Shown: in pieces, positions 1 through 5,505 of the stretch
Layout: every line of letters starts with the position of its first letter
How positions within the stretch are numbered: the stretch's first letter is position 1
Source: Labilithrix luteola
GTDB lineage: Bacteria; Myxococcota_A; Polyangia; Polyangiales; Polyangiaceae
DNA length: 6,312 nucleotides
Assembly (NCBI GenBank): GCA_026225435.1
Contig: JAMFST010001366.1
Coordinates: 1-6,312 of the forward strand
Direction of reading: 5' to 3'
Notes under the pieces: generated by a model
Told to the model about the DNA's origin: nothing
Databases searched by the model: none
Seen by the model: only the letters and a program-made list of their open reading frames with translations
Program-made: the position numbers and the translations under genes

Positions 1-116
1 CGAAGTATGACGAGTGGCCATTCTACGTGGACCACTTTCAGAGCCAGTGCGCCACGAACAAGGGCGTCGATTTCATCGCACGGGATCCTGCCGACACTCT
101 CTGGCTAGTGTCCTGA
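1..116 (+). pseudogene. 5' part of a small nuclease-like hypothetical gene, truncated by an IS
   Basis: The plus-strand frame starting at base 3 reads KYDEWPFYVDHFQSQ, then a segment ending VDFIARDPADTLWL. The last two codons (Val, Ser) and the TGA at 114-116 come from the IS end. The start lies before the window. From memory, small hypothetical proteins begin in this way and continue with a Glu-Val-Lys-Asp-Tyr stretch, which looks like the E-x-K half of a PD-(D/E)xK nuclease core. Here the insertion falls just before that point, so the presumed catalytic Lys is absent and the product should be inactive. The sequence beyond the IS (from 1302) in the continuing frame reads GPTWGAVVWP and does not resume the family. 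The coding look is good, but the family assignment is from memory and moderate. Confidence 0.55.
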
Positions 117-1235
117 GTCCGTGAAGTCTTCAGAAGTCCCCTGAGTGAGGGTCCGGGCGCAGAATCGGGCGACGCTGGCGATGATTTGGTCAGCTGATTT
201 TGTCCAAATGAAGGGCTTCGGGTCGTCATTGGTCGCGTGGATGTAGAGGTCGACAGCATCGCGGAGCTCGCGGGTCGTTTGATGACTGGCGCGCCGAAGG
301 GCGTCGTTGGTCAGGTTGGCGAACCAGCGTTCGACGAGATTTAGCCACGACGAATAGGTGGGCGTGAAGTGCAGGTGAAACCGGGGATGACGCGCGAGCC
401 AACGCCGGACGACGGGCGCGTTGTGGATGGAGGAATTGTCGACGACCATGTGGATCTGCAGTGCGGCCGGGACCTCGTGGTCCACGCGCTGGAGGAAACG
501 ACGAAACTCGACGGCGCGCTTTTGCGGGTAGCACTCTCCAATGACCTTGCCGGTCGCGATGTCGAGGGCGGCGAAGAGATTCGTGGTGCCGTGCCGTTTG
601 TACGTCGCGGTGGCGCGGGCGGGCTGTCCGAAGACCAGAGGCAACAGGGGTTGCGTGCGCTCGAGTGCTTGAATTTGCGACTTCTCGTCCAAGCAAAGCA
701 CCACCGCGTGGTCCGGGGGGCTCATGTACAGACCGACGATGTCGCGCACCTTCTCCACGAAGAAGGCGTCGGAGCTGAGCGTGAAGGTGCGGTGGCGATG
801 AGGTTTCAACTCGAAAGCTCGCCAAACGCGCGAGACCGAAGACTGGCTCACACCGGAAAGCTTCGCGAGCTTGCGTGTGCTCCAGTGCGTGCACCCTTTC
901 GGCTTAGTTTGAAGCGTGAGGCGTATGATCTCTTCGACGCGCTCGTCGGAGAGCTTGCGATGAACATTTGGACGAGGTGCGTCCGTGAGACCCTCGAGGC
1001 GGCGCTCGACGAATTGCCGGCGCCACTTGCCGACCGTGGTGCTGGTGATCTTGAGCTCGAGGGCGACATCGCCGTTGAGGCGGCCCTTCGCGCACTCCAG
1101 AACGATCCGCGCCCGAACCACGAGCACGTGCGGAACGGAGCGGCCACGCGCGTACCGCTCCAGCGTTTCCCGCTCCTCTGCCGTCAATTCCAGCGGCTTC
1201 ACCGGCCGCCCCTTGCGCTTCCCTGACACGCTCAT
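105..1235 (-). CDS. IS630-family transposase
   Basis: A 376-residue DDE transposase that would excise and reinsert the element at TA sites. The N-terminal third (about residues 15-150) contains helix-turn-helix segments: TSTTVGKWRRQF near 64-75 and LAKLSGVSQSSVSRVW near 123-138. These are the usual Homeodomain-like winged helices of the family. The catalytic core follows, with D183 in VVLCLDEKSQIQALE, D266 in IHMVVDNSSIHN, and E302 in SSWLNLVERWF. There are 35 residues between the second and third acidic positions, in keeping with the IS630/Tc1 DDE superfamily. Length is normal for a single-ORF IS630 transposase. The start is ATG at 1235; I see no convincing Shine-Dalgarno sequence. The stop codon is TAG across 107-105, made from the duplicated target TA plus one host base. 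No frameshift or missing catalytic residue is seen. Confidence 0.93.
   Translation of the reverse strand: MSVSGKRKGRPVKPLELTAEERETLERYARGRSVPHVLVVRARIVLECAKGRLNGDVALELKITSTTVGKWRRQFVERRLEGLTDAPRPNVHRKLSDERVEEIIRLTLQTKPKGCTHWSTRKLAKLSGVSQSSVSRVWRAFELKPHRHRTFTLSSDAFFVEKVRDIVGLYMSPPDHAVVLCLDEKSQIQALERTQPLLPLVFGQPARATATYKRHGTTNLFAALDIATGKVIGECYPQKRAVEFRRFLQRVDHEVPAALQIHMVVDNSSIHNAPVVRRWLARHPRFHLHFTPTYSSWLNLVERWFANLTNDALRRASHQTTRELRDAVDLYIHATNDDPKPFIWTKSADQIIASVARFCARTLTQGTSEDFTDSGH
106..107. repeat. TA target-site duplication, left copy (right copy at 1300-1301)
   Basis: TA directly abuts the outer end of each inverted repeat (106-107 and 1300-1301), as expected for IS630-family integration. The left TA is also part of the transposase stop codon (TAG read on the minus strand across 107-105). 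Confidence 0.85.
108..128 (+). repeat. Left terminal inverted repeat of the IS630 element
   Basis: The outer 13 bases GTGTCCTGAGTCC are identical to the right end read inward. The next eight, GTGAAGTC, differ from ATGACGTC at two positions. This end overlaps the last codons of the transposase gene (Thr-Asp-Ser-Gly-His). Confidence 0.92.
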
Positions 1236-1278
1236 GAGCGTACGACTGGACGCGCGCCGAGAAATTCACATTTCCGCA

Positions 1279-1299
1279 GACGTCATGGACTCAGGACAC
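1279..1299 (-). repeat. Right terminal inverted repeat of the IS630 element
   Basis: Read on the minus strand from 1299 inward it begins GTGTCCTGAGTCC, identical to the left end for 13 bases, and 19 of 21 positions match overall. It lies upstream of the transposase start (1235), so the 43 bases between repeat and start would hold the transposase promoter and leader. Confidence 0.92.
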
Positions 1300-1301
1300 T
1301 A

Positions 1302-1366
1302 GGCCCGACGTGGGGCGCTGTGGTCTGGCCTCGCTGGCGGCGCTGGCGAGCTACTTCCAGCCGTGA
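1302..1366 (+). other. Right flank of the IS: possible 3' remnant of a gene
   Basis: From 1304 a plus-strand frame reads PDVGRCGLASLAALASYFQP and stops at TGA 1364-1366. It enters from the IS end and has no start, so it could be the tail of a gene cut by the insertion or deletion. It is not in frame with the gene fragment left of the IS (that frame continues from 1302) and I do not recognise it. The following gene starts 15 bases after this stop. This may be chance. Confidence 0.2.
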
Positions 1367-1381
1367 GACGCTCGCCGTGCG

Positions 1382-3097
1382 GTGACCGCAAATCAGATCG
1401 AGGGGAGCCGAGTACCGGTGGTGGCGTCGGCGGTGGTTGCGCTCGCCGGCATCCTCGCGGGGGTGTCGCTGGGCGTGCTGCGTCTCGCCGGCGCCGTCGC
1501 GCCCAACCTGGACGACGCCTTCACGGTCCTCGTCTACGCGCGTCACTTCGCGACCTCCGGACGCATCTTCTGGAACGTCGAGGACGGGCCGGTCGACGGC
1601 TTCACCAGCATGCTCGACATGCTCCTGAAGGCGGCGCTCGTGCGCTTGTTCCCGAGCGATCCCTTCCGCGACGGCCACATCCTCGTCCTCGTTACCTACG
1701 TGGCCAGTGTCGCCGTGGGCGCGGCGCTCGTCTATCGCGCGGCGGCGCCACGACTTTCACGATCGCGCGCGGGCTTGGTGCTCGGTCTCGCCGGAGCAAC
1801 CATCGCGGCTCTGTGCTTCGGCGCGAACCCCGCTCTCGCTTCGGCCACGAGCTTTCTTCTCGAGAGCCCGCTCTACGCGTGCCTCGCGCTCGGGTCGGTC
1901 GGGATGCTGGTCTTCGTGGATCGCCGGCGAACGTCCGGCGCCGTCGCATCGGTCGTCGTCTGGTGCCTGCTCGCGCTCGTTCGCCCCGAAGGCGCCGGCC
2001 TCGTCGTGGTCGAGATGGTGCTCGCCGGAGCGCTGCCCTTCGAAGAGGAGCCGTCGAAGACGGGCAGCCGGCCCGCGCAGAGCCAGGTCCGACGCGCGGC
2101 CCCCTTCGCGGCCACGTCGCTGTTCCTGGTCGGCTACCTCGTGTGGCACCGCGTCGCGCTCGGAGCGTGGGCACCGAACACCTTCTACGCCAAGTCTTCC
2201 GATTCACGCTGGCAGGAGATCCTCGACGGCGTGGCCTACACGCGCGCGTACATGGCGCGCAGCTTTGCTCTCCGCACCATCGTCGCCGCCATCTTCCTCG
2301 CGCCGATGCTCGCTCTCGTGCCACGCGCCTGGGCGTCCTCCGCGGAGCGCCGGCGGTTCTTCATGGCCGCGGTGGTCGCCCTCGCTACCGGTGTCGGAGT
2401 GATCGTCGAAGGCGGGGACAGCTACCCCGGCGGTCGCTTCTACGCCGTCCCGATCGCGCTGTGCATTCTGACGTTGGCGCTGGGGCAGGCGGGGATGGTG
2501 CGCGCCTGGCGCCTCCTTCCGCTTGCGCCACTGGTGGTCTTTCTCGTCTACGCCGCGCCTGGATGTTTCCTCGCTCTCCAGGTTCGCCTGCTCCGCATCG
2601 CCGAGTGGCCGCTCGACGAGACCCCGTACGCCTGCGAGGCAGCTGCGGCGCGGGCGGTCGCCCGGCGTGTGCAGGTGGTGGCGGAGACCGATGACCAGCG
2701 GTTCAAGTACTTCGTCGACGACGCGCGGGTGCTCGACGTCACCGGTCTGAATGATCCTCAGCGCGCACACCGTCCGACCGCGGAGGCGGTCACGTGGGGC
2801 AAGGGAAGCGTGGCCGACGCCGTCGGTACGGGCGCCGACGTGCTCGTCCTCGGAATATCCCCCATCAAGGAGCAGCCGATGGCGCGAATCTCGGCCCGGC
2901 GCGTGGCCAGCGAGGACCTGATGACGGCCTATTTCCTCGGGTTCGTTCCCTTCCCCACGGAGGCGCGCGCGCCGCTCGTTTCCGCCTACCGCACCGCCAG
3001 CGTCGCGAGCTGCGCTGCCTACTTCAACATGTTCGCGCGCAGCGACATCGCCCCGAGGTTCGACCTCACCCAGGACACCCTCGGGGCGCCGGAGTGA
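1382..3097 (+). CDS. GT-C type membrane glycosyltransferase (AftB/ZomB-like)
   Basis: A 571-residue polytopic membrane protein, probably using a polyprenyl-phosphate sugar and acting on the outer face of the cytoplasmic membrane. After a short polar N-terminus a first helix spans about residues 12-34. It is followed by the extracytoplasmic acidic pair D44-D45 (PNLDDAFTVLVYARHFA), the usual catalytic position in GT-C enzymes. Further family-type motifs are DGPVDGFTSMLD (68-79), SFLLESPLYACL (157-168), LVRPEGAGL (199-207), WAPNTFYAKS (263-272) and EGGDSYPGGRFY (343-354). I count roughly 11 hydrophobic segments up to residue 398. A soluble C-terminal domain of about 170 residues follows and contains ARVLDVTGLNDPQRAH, also typical of the group. 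Actinobacterial AftB adds terminal arabinose, but acceptor and donor here cannot be read from sequence. The start is GTG 1382, the first start after an in-frame stop at 1364; no clear ribosome binding site is seen. No sugar or polysaccharide genes flank it. Confidence 0.75.
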   Translation: MTANQIEGSRVPVVASAVVALAGILAGVSLGVLRLAGAVAPNLDDAFTVLVYARHFATSGRIFWNVEDGPVDGFTSMLDMLLKAALVRLFPSDPFRDGHILVLVTYVASVAVGAALVYRAAAPRLSRSRAGLVLGLAGATIAALCFGANPALASATSFLLESPLYACLALGSVGMLVFVDRRRTSGAVASVVVWCLLALVRPEGAGLVVVEMVLAGALPFEEEPSKTGSRPAQSQVRRAAPFAATSLFLVGYLVWHRVALGAWAPNTFYAKSSDSRWQEILDGVAYTRAYMARSFALRTIVAAIFLAPMLALVPRAWASSAERRRFFMAAVVALATGVGVIVEGGDSYPGGRFYAVPIALCILTLALGQAGMVRAWRLLPLAPLVVFLVYAAPGCFLALQVRLLRIAEWPLDETPYACEAAAARAVARRVQVVAETDDQRFKYFVDDARVLDVTGLNDPQRAHRPTAEAVTWGKGSVADAVGTGADVLVLGISPIKEQPMARISARRVASEDLMTAYFLGFVPFPTEARAPLVSAYRTASVASCAAYFNMFARSDIAPRFDLTQDTLGAPE

Positions 3098-3141
3098 TCG
3101 AGACGGCCGAGATGCTCGAGCGCTACTTCGACGGGTCATGA
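3094..3141 (+). pseudogene. 15-codon reading frame coupled to the glycosyltransferase stop; possible gene remnant
   Basis: GTG at 3094-3096 overlaps the upstream TGA (3095-3097) in the GTGA arrangement typical of translational coupling. The frame then reads VIETAEMLERYFDGS and stops at 3139-3141. The palindrome TCATGA at 3136-3141 supplies stops to both this frame and the minus-strand monooxygenase relic. The peptide looks like the start of an ordinary protein, so it may be the head of a deleted gene. It could equally be chance; I assign no function. Confidence 0.2.
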
Positions 3142-4024
3142 GCGCGAGGCGGACCCGACCGGCGCCGCGTAGTGCTTCTCCAGCATGCGGCTCATGACCG
3201 GTGCGAACAGCGGCATGAAGAGGTGGTCGCGGAGCCACAGCTGCACCGGGCCGTGCTCCTGGAGCGAGCGTCGATCGTTGGCGTACGCCTGCTTCACGAA
3301 CGCCTCCGCCGTGCGCTTGCGGAGCGTCTCGAAGCGAGCGAAGGCGGCCAGCGGGTGGCACCACCAGGCCCAGGTCGACGACCCGAACTTGCCGCAGGCG
3401 ATCTGGTGCTTCGGACCGACCAGGAAGGTCAGCTCGTCGTCGGGCGCGAGCTCCGGCGGCGGCGCGTAGCCCGCGCGGCAGAAGCCGCCGATGGCGAACA
3501 TGCCGGTGTTCCGCGCCTGGGCGTGCTCGGGGAGTATGCAGGCGCGTACCCGCGAGGAGACACCATCCGCGCCGATGAGAAGGTCGCCCACCTCGGTGGT
3601 GCCGTCCTCGAATTCGGCGACCACCTCGTTTCCCCGCCGTCGCAACCGAGCAGAGCCGCTTGCCGTACGTGACGTCCACGCCGCGGCGTTGCAGCTCGTC
3701 GCGCAGGAGACGCTGGAGCGGCGCGCGAGCCACGTTGATGGCCGGCCCCGTGCGGTCGGTACGCGCGCGGGCCAGCACCTTGCCGTGGTGGTTGCGAAAG
3801 CAGAAGGCGCGGGAGGCGTGCCCCTCGGCGAGGAGCGGCTCGGCCAGGCCCAGCTCGGCGAGGACGCGGACGCCGTTGGGGGCGACCTGGAAGCACCCGC
3901 CCACCTCGTCGGCGCGGGCGTACGCCTCGAGCACCTTCGCCTCGATGCCGGCGCGCTGGAGAAAGAGAGCGAGGGCGGGACCGGCGATGCCACCGCCCAC
4001 CACGAGGGCTCGGACCTTGTTCAT
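3136..4024 (-). pseudogene. FAD-dependent monooxygenase (class A), frameshifted and internally deleted
   Basis: The minus-strand gene would encode a flavoprotein hydroxylase that uses NAD(P)H and oxygen on an aromatic or related substrate. The first frame (4024 to about 3635, 130 residues) begins MNKVRALVVGGGIAGPALAL, which carries the Rossmann GxGxxG motif at residues 9-15. It continues through FQVAPNGVRVLAELGL to VDVTYGKRLCSVATA. One base must then be skipped in the G run (CCCC on the plus strand, 3632-3635). From 3633 the protein resumes with GNEVVAEFEDGTTEVGDLLI and the DG motif GADGVSSRVR. About 165 residues follow, ending at TGA 3138-3136. A second lesion lies near 3340-3350. The sequence jumps from STWAWWCHP to AAFARFETLRKR, skipping the region that normally holds the GDAAH FAD-ribityl motif. 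The joined length is about 295 residues against about 390-400 usual. ATG 4036 is an alternative start. An active FAD enzyme is unlikely. Confidence 0.82.
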
Positions 4025-4092
4025 GAGAGAGACCATGGCCTCCGCGCTTCATTTCAACCACTCATGGTTCCTGATAGTATTCATCACCGGAG
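4025..4092. promoter_or_regulatory. Divergent promoter region with candidate LysR-regulator dyads
   Basis: The 68 bases between the divergent monooxygenase relic and the lysR-type gene are more AT-rich than their surroundings. They contain a perfect 5-bp inverted repeat, AACCA-CTCA-TGGTT (4056-4069), and a second short dyad, TGAT (4072-4075) with ATCA (4083-4086). A weak sigma-70-like pair for the regulator gene is TTTCAA (4052-4057) and TAGTAT (4075-4080), 17 bases apart. LysR-type regulators commonly bind such intergenic regions and control both directions. The operator assignment is inference. Confidence 0.4.
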
Positions 4093-5028
4093 ATGAACAT
4101 CCACGCCATCGACCTGAACCTCCTCGGTGTGCTCCATGCGGTCCTGGGGGAGCGGAGCGCCACGCGCGCTGCCAAGAGGCTGCACGTGACCCAGTCCGCG
4201 GTGAGCAATGCCCTCGCGCGACTGCGAATCATCGTCGGTGATCCGCTGGTCGTTCGCCGCGGAATGGGCGTGGTGCCCACGCCGCGCGGCGAGGAGCTGG
4301 GCGCGGCCATCGCTGGCGCGATGAAGCAGCTCGAGGAAGCGCTCGACCGCGAGGGGGGCTTCGTGCCCGAGGAGAGCGCCCGCACCTTCACCTTCGCCGC
4401 CGCGGACAACAACCAGATCACCGACGTTCCCCGGATCGCCGCGCTCTTTGCCCGGCGCATGCCCAAGGCGATCCTGCGCGTCGTCAGCGCCGACTACCTG
4501 ATCGCCAGCGACGGGCTGGCGGCTGGTCTGGTGGACGCGACCATCGCTCCCGTTGCCGCCGTGCAGGACGGGTACCGCAGCAGTCCGGCCTTGCCGGAGA
4601 AGGTCGCGCTCCTCGTCCGCCGCGACCATCCGCTCGCCGGCAAGCGGGTCACGCCCAAGGTGTACTCCGCGCTCTCGCACATCGACATCGAGATCTCCCT
4701 CGGCCGCCCGGGAAGCGGGCACAAGGTGGCGATGGCCGAGCTGCGCCGGCTCGGTCTGCAGCGCAACGTGGCGGTGCGTGTTCCGTACTTCACTACCGCC
4801 GCGCTCATCGCCAGCAAGACGGACCTGGTGGCGAGCGTCCCCCGGCGCGCGGCGGACATCTTCACCGCCATGCTCCCGCTGCGCACCCTAGCGACGACGT
4901 TCACGATTCGCCCGATGCCCATGGCGCTGGTGTGGCACGAGCGCACCCACGCCGATCCCGGCGCACGCTACTTCCGAGCGCTCATCACCGAAGCGCTCGC
5001 GCCGGCCGGGCGTGGCGCAGGTCCGTGA
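4093..5028 (+). CDS. LysR-type transcriptional regulator
   Basis: A 311-residue cytoplasmic DNA-binding regulator of normal length for the family. The N-terminal winged helix-turn-helix is clear: IDLNLLGVLHAVLGE (6-20), the helix pair SATRAAKRLHVTQSAVSNAL (22-41), then DPLVVRRGMGVVPTPRGEEL (50-69). A linker helix (about 66-90) leads to the periplasmic-binding-protein-like effector domain (about 95-305), which includes FTFAAADNNQITDVPRIAAL and a stretch FRALITEAL near the end. The start at ATG 4093 fits the usual MxxxDLNLL opening. GGAG at 4089-4092 directly abuts the ATG, too close for a normal ribosome binding site, so a short-leader or leaderless transcript is possible. It is divergent from the monooxygenase relic, the classic layout for a regulator of its neighbour. 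Because that target is broken, the regulator may now be orphaned or control other genes. The effector is unknown. Confidence 0.93.
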   Translation: MNIHAIDLNLLGVLHAVLGERSATRAAKRLHVTQSAVSNALARLRIIVGDPLVVRRGMGVVPTPRGEELGAAIAGAMKQLEEALDREGGFVPEESARTFTFAAADNNQITDVPRIAALFARRMPKAILRVVSADYLIASDGLAAGLVDATIAPVAAVQDGYRSSPALPEKVALLVRRDHPLAGKRVTPKVYSALSHIDIEISLGRPGSGHKVAMAELRRLGLQRNVAVRVPYFTTAALIASKTDLVASVPRRAADIFTAMLPLRTLATTFTIRPMPMALVWHERTHADPGARYFRALITEALAPAGRGAGP

Positions 5029-5041
5029 TTTACGTTTGATG

Positions 5042-5054
5042 CCCCTCCTCGGGG
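5042..5054 (+). terminator. Weak hairpin after the lysR-type gene
   Basis: CCCC (5042-5045) pairs with GGGG (5051-5054) around a five-base loop, 13 bases after the lysR-type stop codon. The stem is only four pairs and no T run follows, so a terminator role is doubtful. Confidence 0.2.
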
Positions 5055-5072
5055 TTGCGAAGATGGCTCACC

Positions 5073-5141
5073 ATGATCGCCAAGAACACCATCTGTCTCT
5101 GGTTCGAGAAGGACGACGGTGAGCACGTCGCCCTGCTTGCC
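5073..5141 (+). pseudogene. Scrambled relic of a VOC-superfamily (PhnB-like) gene
   Basis: The plus strand from ATG 5073 reads MIAKNTICLWFEKD through 5114. This strongly resembles the first residues of PhnB/3-demethylubiquinone methyltransferase-like VOC proteins (KNTICLWFD or similar). The similarity then stops abruptly. The minus strand from 5141 back to 5115 reads GKQGDVLTV, which matches, from memory, a motif normally about 45 residues into the same proteins (G-K-x-G-D-V-L-T-V-E-F). The two pieces abut at 5114/5115. I read this as a gene start fused to an inverted internal fragment, with the rest lost. VOC proteins of this group are around 150 residues; only about 23 codons are recognisable here. 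The downstream metal-efflux promoter begins within 60 bases. Confidence 0.45.
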
Positions 5142-5195
5142 GACGTGGCCGCGATCGATGTCGCACGGCGGGCGCACCTTCGCTCGGGTTTGAAT

Positions 5196-5212
5196 ATACC
5201 CTTCAGGGGTAT
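5196..5212 (+). promoter_or_regulatory. CsoR/RcnR-type operator overlapping the efflux-operon promoter
   Basis: ATACCC (5196-5201) and GGGTAT (5207-5212) form a perfect inverted repeat around TTCAG. The context AATATACCCTTCAGGGGTAT resembles operators of the CsoR family (A/T-flanked C/G tracts), notably the Bacillus copper-type site as I remember it. A -35-like TTGAAT lies at 5190-5195, directly abutting the repeat, and a -10-like TATGGT (5210-5215) overlaps its right end, though their spacing (14) is short. A repressor bound here would block the operon that starts 18 bases downstream. Confidence 0.75.
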
Positions 5213-5229
5213 GGTAAACGTCTCGGACG

Positions 5230-5505
5230 ATGCACACCATCCGCGAGAAAAAGAAGCTCATCGCCCGCGTCCGCCGCATCCGTGGGCAGCTCGATGCCGT
5301 CGAGCGCTGCCTCGTCGAGGAGAAGCCGTGCTCGGAGACGCTGCAGACACTCGCCGCCGCCCGTGGCGCGCTCAGCGGGCTGGTCGCCGAGGTCATCGAG
5401 GAGCACGTCCAGCTCCACGTGCTCGACCCGGCGAAGCGCCCTTCGGCGGCGCAGCGTGACGCGGTCGCCGAGCTGATGGACGTCGTGCGGGCCTACGTCC
5501 GGTGA
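5230..5505 (+). CDS. Metal-sensing repressor of the CsoR/RcnR/FrmR family (DUF156)
   Basis: A 91-residue all-helical protein of the copper/nickel/cobalt/formaldehyde-responsive repressor family. It should bind the palindrome at 5196-5212 as a tetramer and release DNA when metal binds. The N-terminus MHTIREKKKLIARVRRIRGQ carries the conserved basic helix and RRIRGQ motif. The ligand positions read His2, Cys34 (KPCSETL), His59 (EEHVQLH) and His63. CsoR copper sensors use Cys-His-Cys, whereas the His-Cys-His-His set with His near the N-terminus is that of the Ni/Co sensor RcnR. The sequence also has FrmR-like stretches (EKKK, RVRRIRGQ). I therefore favour Ni/Co or another divalent cation over copper, without certainty. 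The gene overlaps the ATPase start by four bases (GTGA, 5502-5505), so the two are co-translated. The ribosome binding site is weak (CGGAC just upstream). Confidence 0.92.
   Translation: MHTIREKKKLIARVRRIRGQLDAVERCLVEEKPCSETLQTLAAARGALSGLVAEVIEEHVQLHVLDPAKRPSAAQRDAVAELMDVVRAYVR

Larger units (their letters stand above)
108..1299 (-). mobile_element. Complete IS630-family insertion sequence
   Basis: The element is 1192 bp between two TA dinucleotides (106-107 and 1300-1301), the target duplication characteristic of IS630/Tc1-mariner elements. Its ends are inverted repeats that match at 19 of the outer 21 positions. A single intact transposase gene on the minus strand fills almost the whole element. 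Both ends and the transposase frame are intact, so the copy looks recent and potentially active. It interrupts a small gene on the left. The right flank does not continue that gene, so the element may mark the edge of a deletion. Confidence 0.93.

Noticed and set aside
369..1226. Long plus-strand open frame (285 codons) across the IS
   Set aside because: It is antisense to the transposase, and its translation is rich in Arg, Glu and Leu with no recognisable domain. The opposite strand has clear DDE motifs.
1363..2694. 443-codon plus-strand open frame overlapping the glycosyltransferase
   Set aside because: The translation is Arg-rich low-complexity sequence typical of an out-of-frame reading of high-GC DNA; the 1382 frame has helices and family motifs.
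2204..3633. Long minus-strand extension of the monooxygenase N-terminal frame
   Set aside because: After about 3635 the frame no longer resembles the family; the DG motif continues in another frame. The extension across the glycosyltransferase is an antisense shadow.
3632..3635. Programmed ribosomal frameshift in the monooxygenase
   Set aside because: The run is short and no stimulatory structure is evident. The separate deletion of the GD-motif region makes decay a simpler explanation.
4084..4722. Minus-strand open frame of 212 codons within the lysR-type gene
   Set aside because: It is antisense to a convincing LysR-type regulator and has no recognisable motif.
5042..5054. Strong intrinsic terminator after the lysR-type gene
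   Set aside because: The stem has only four G-C pairs and there is no T tract; it is kept only as a low-confidence hairpin.
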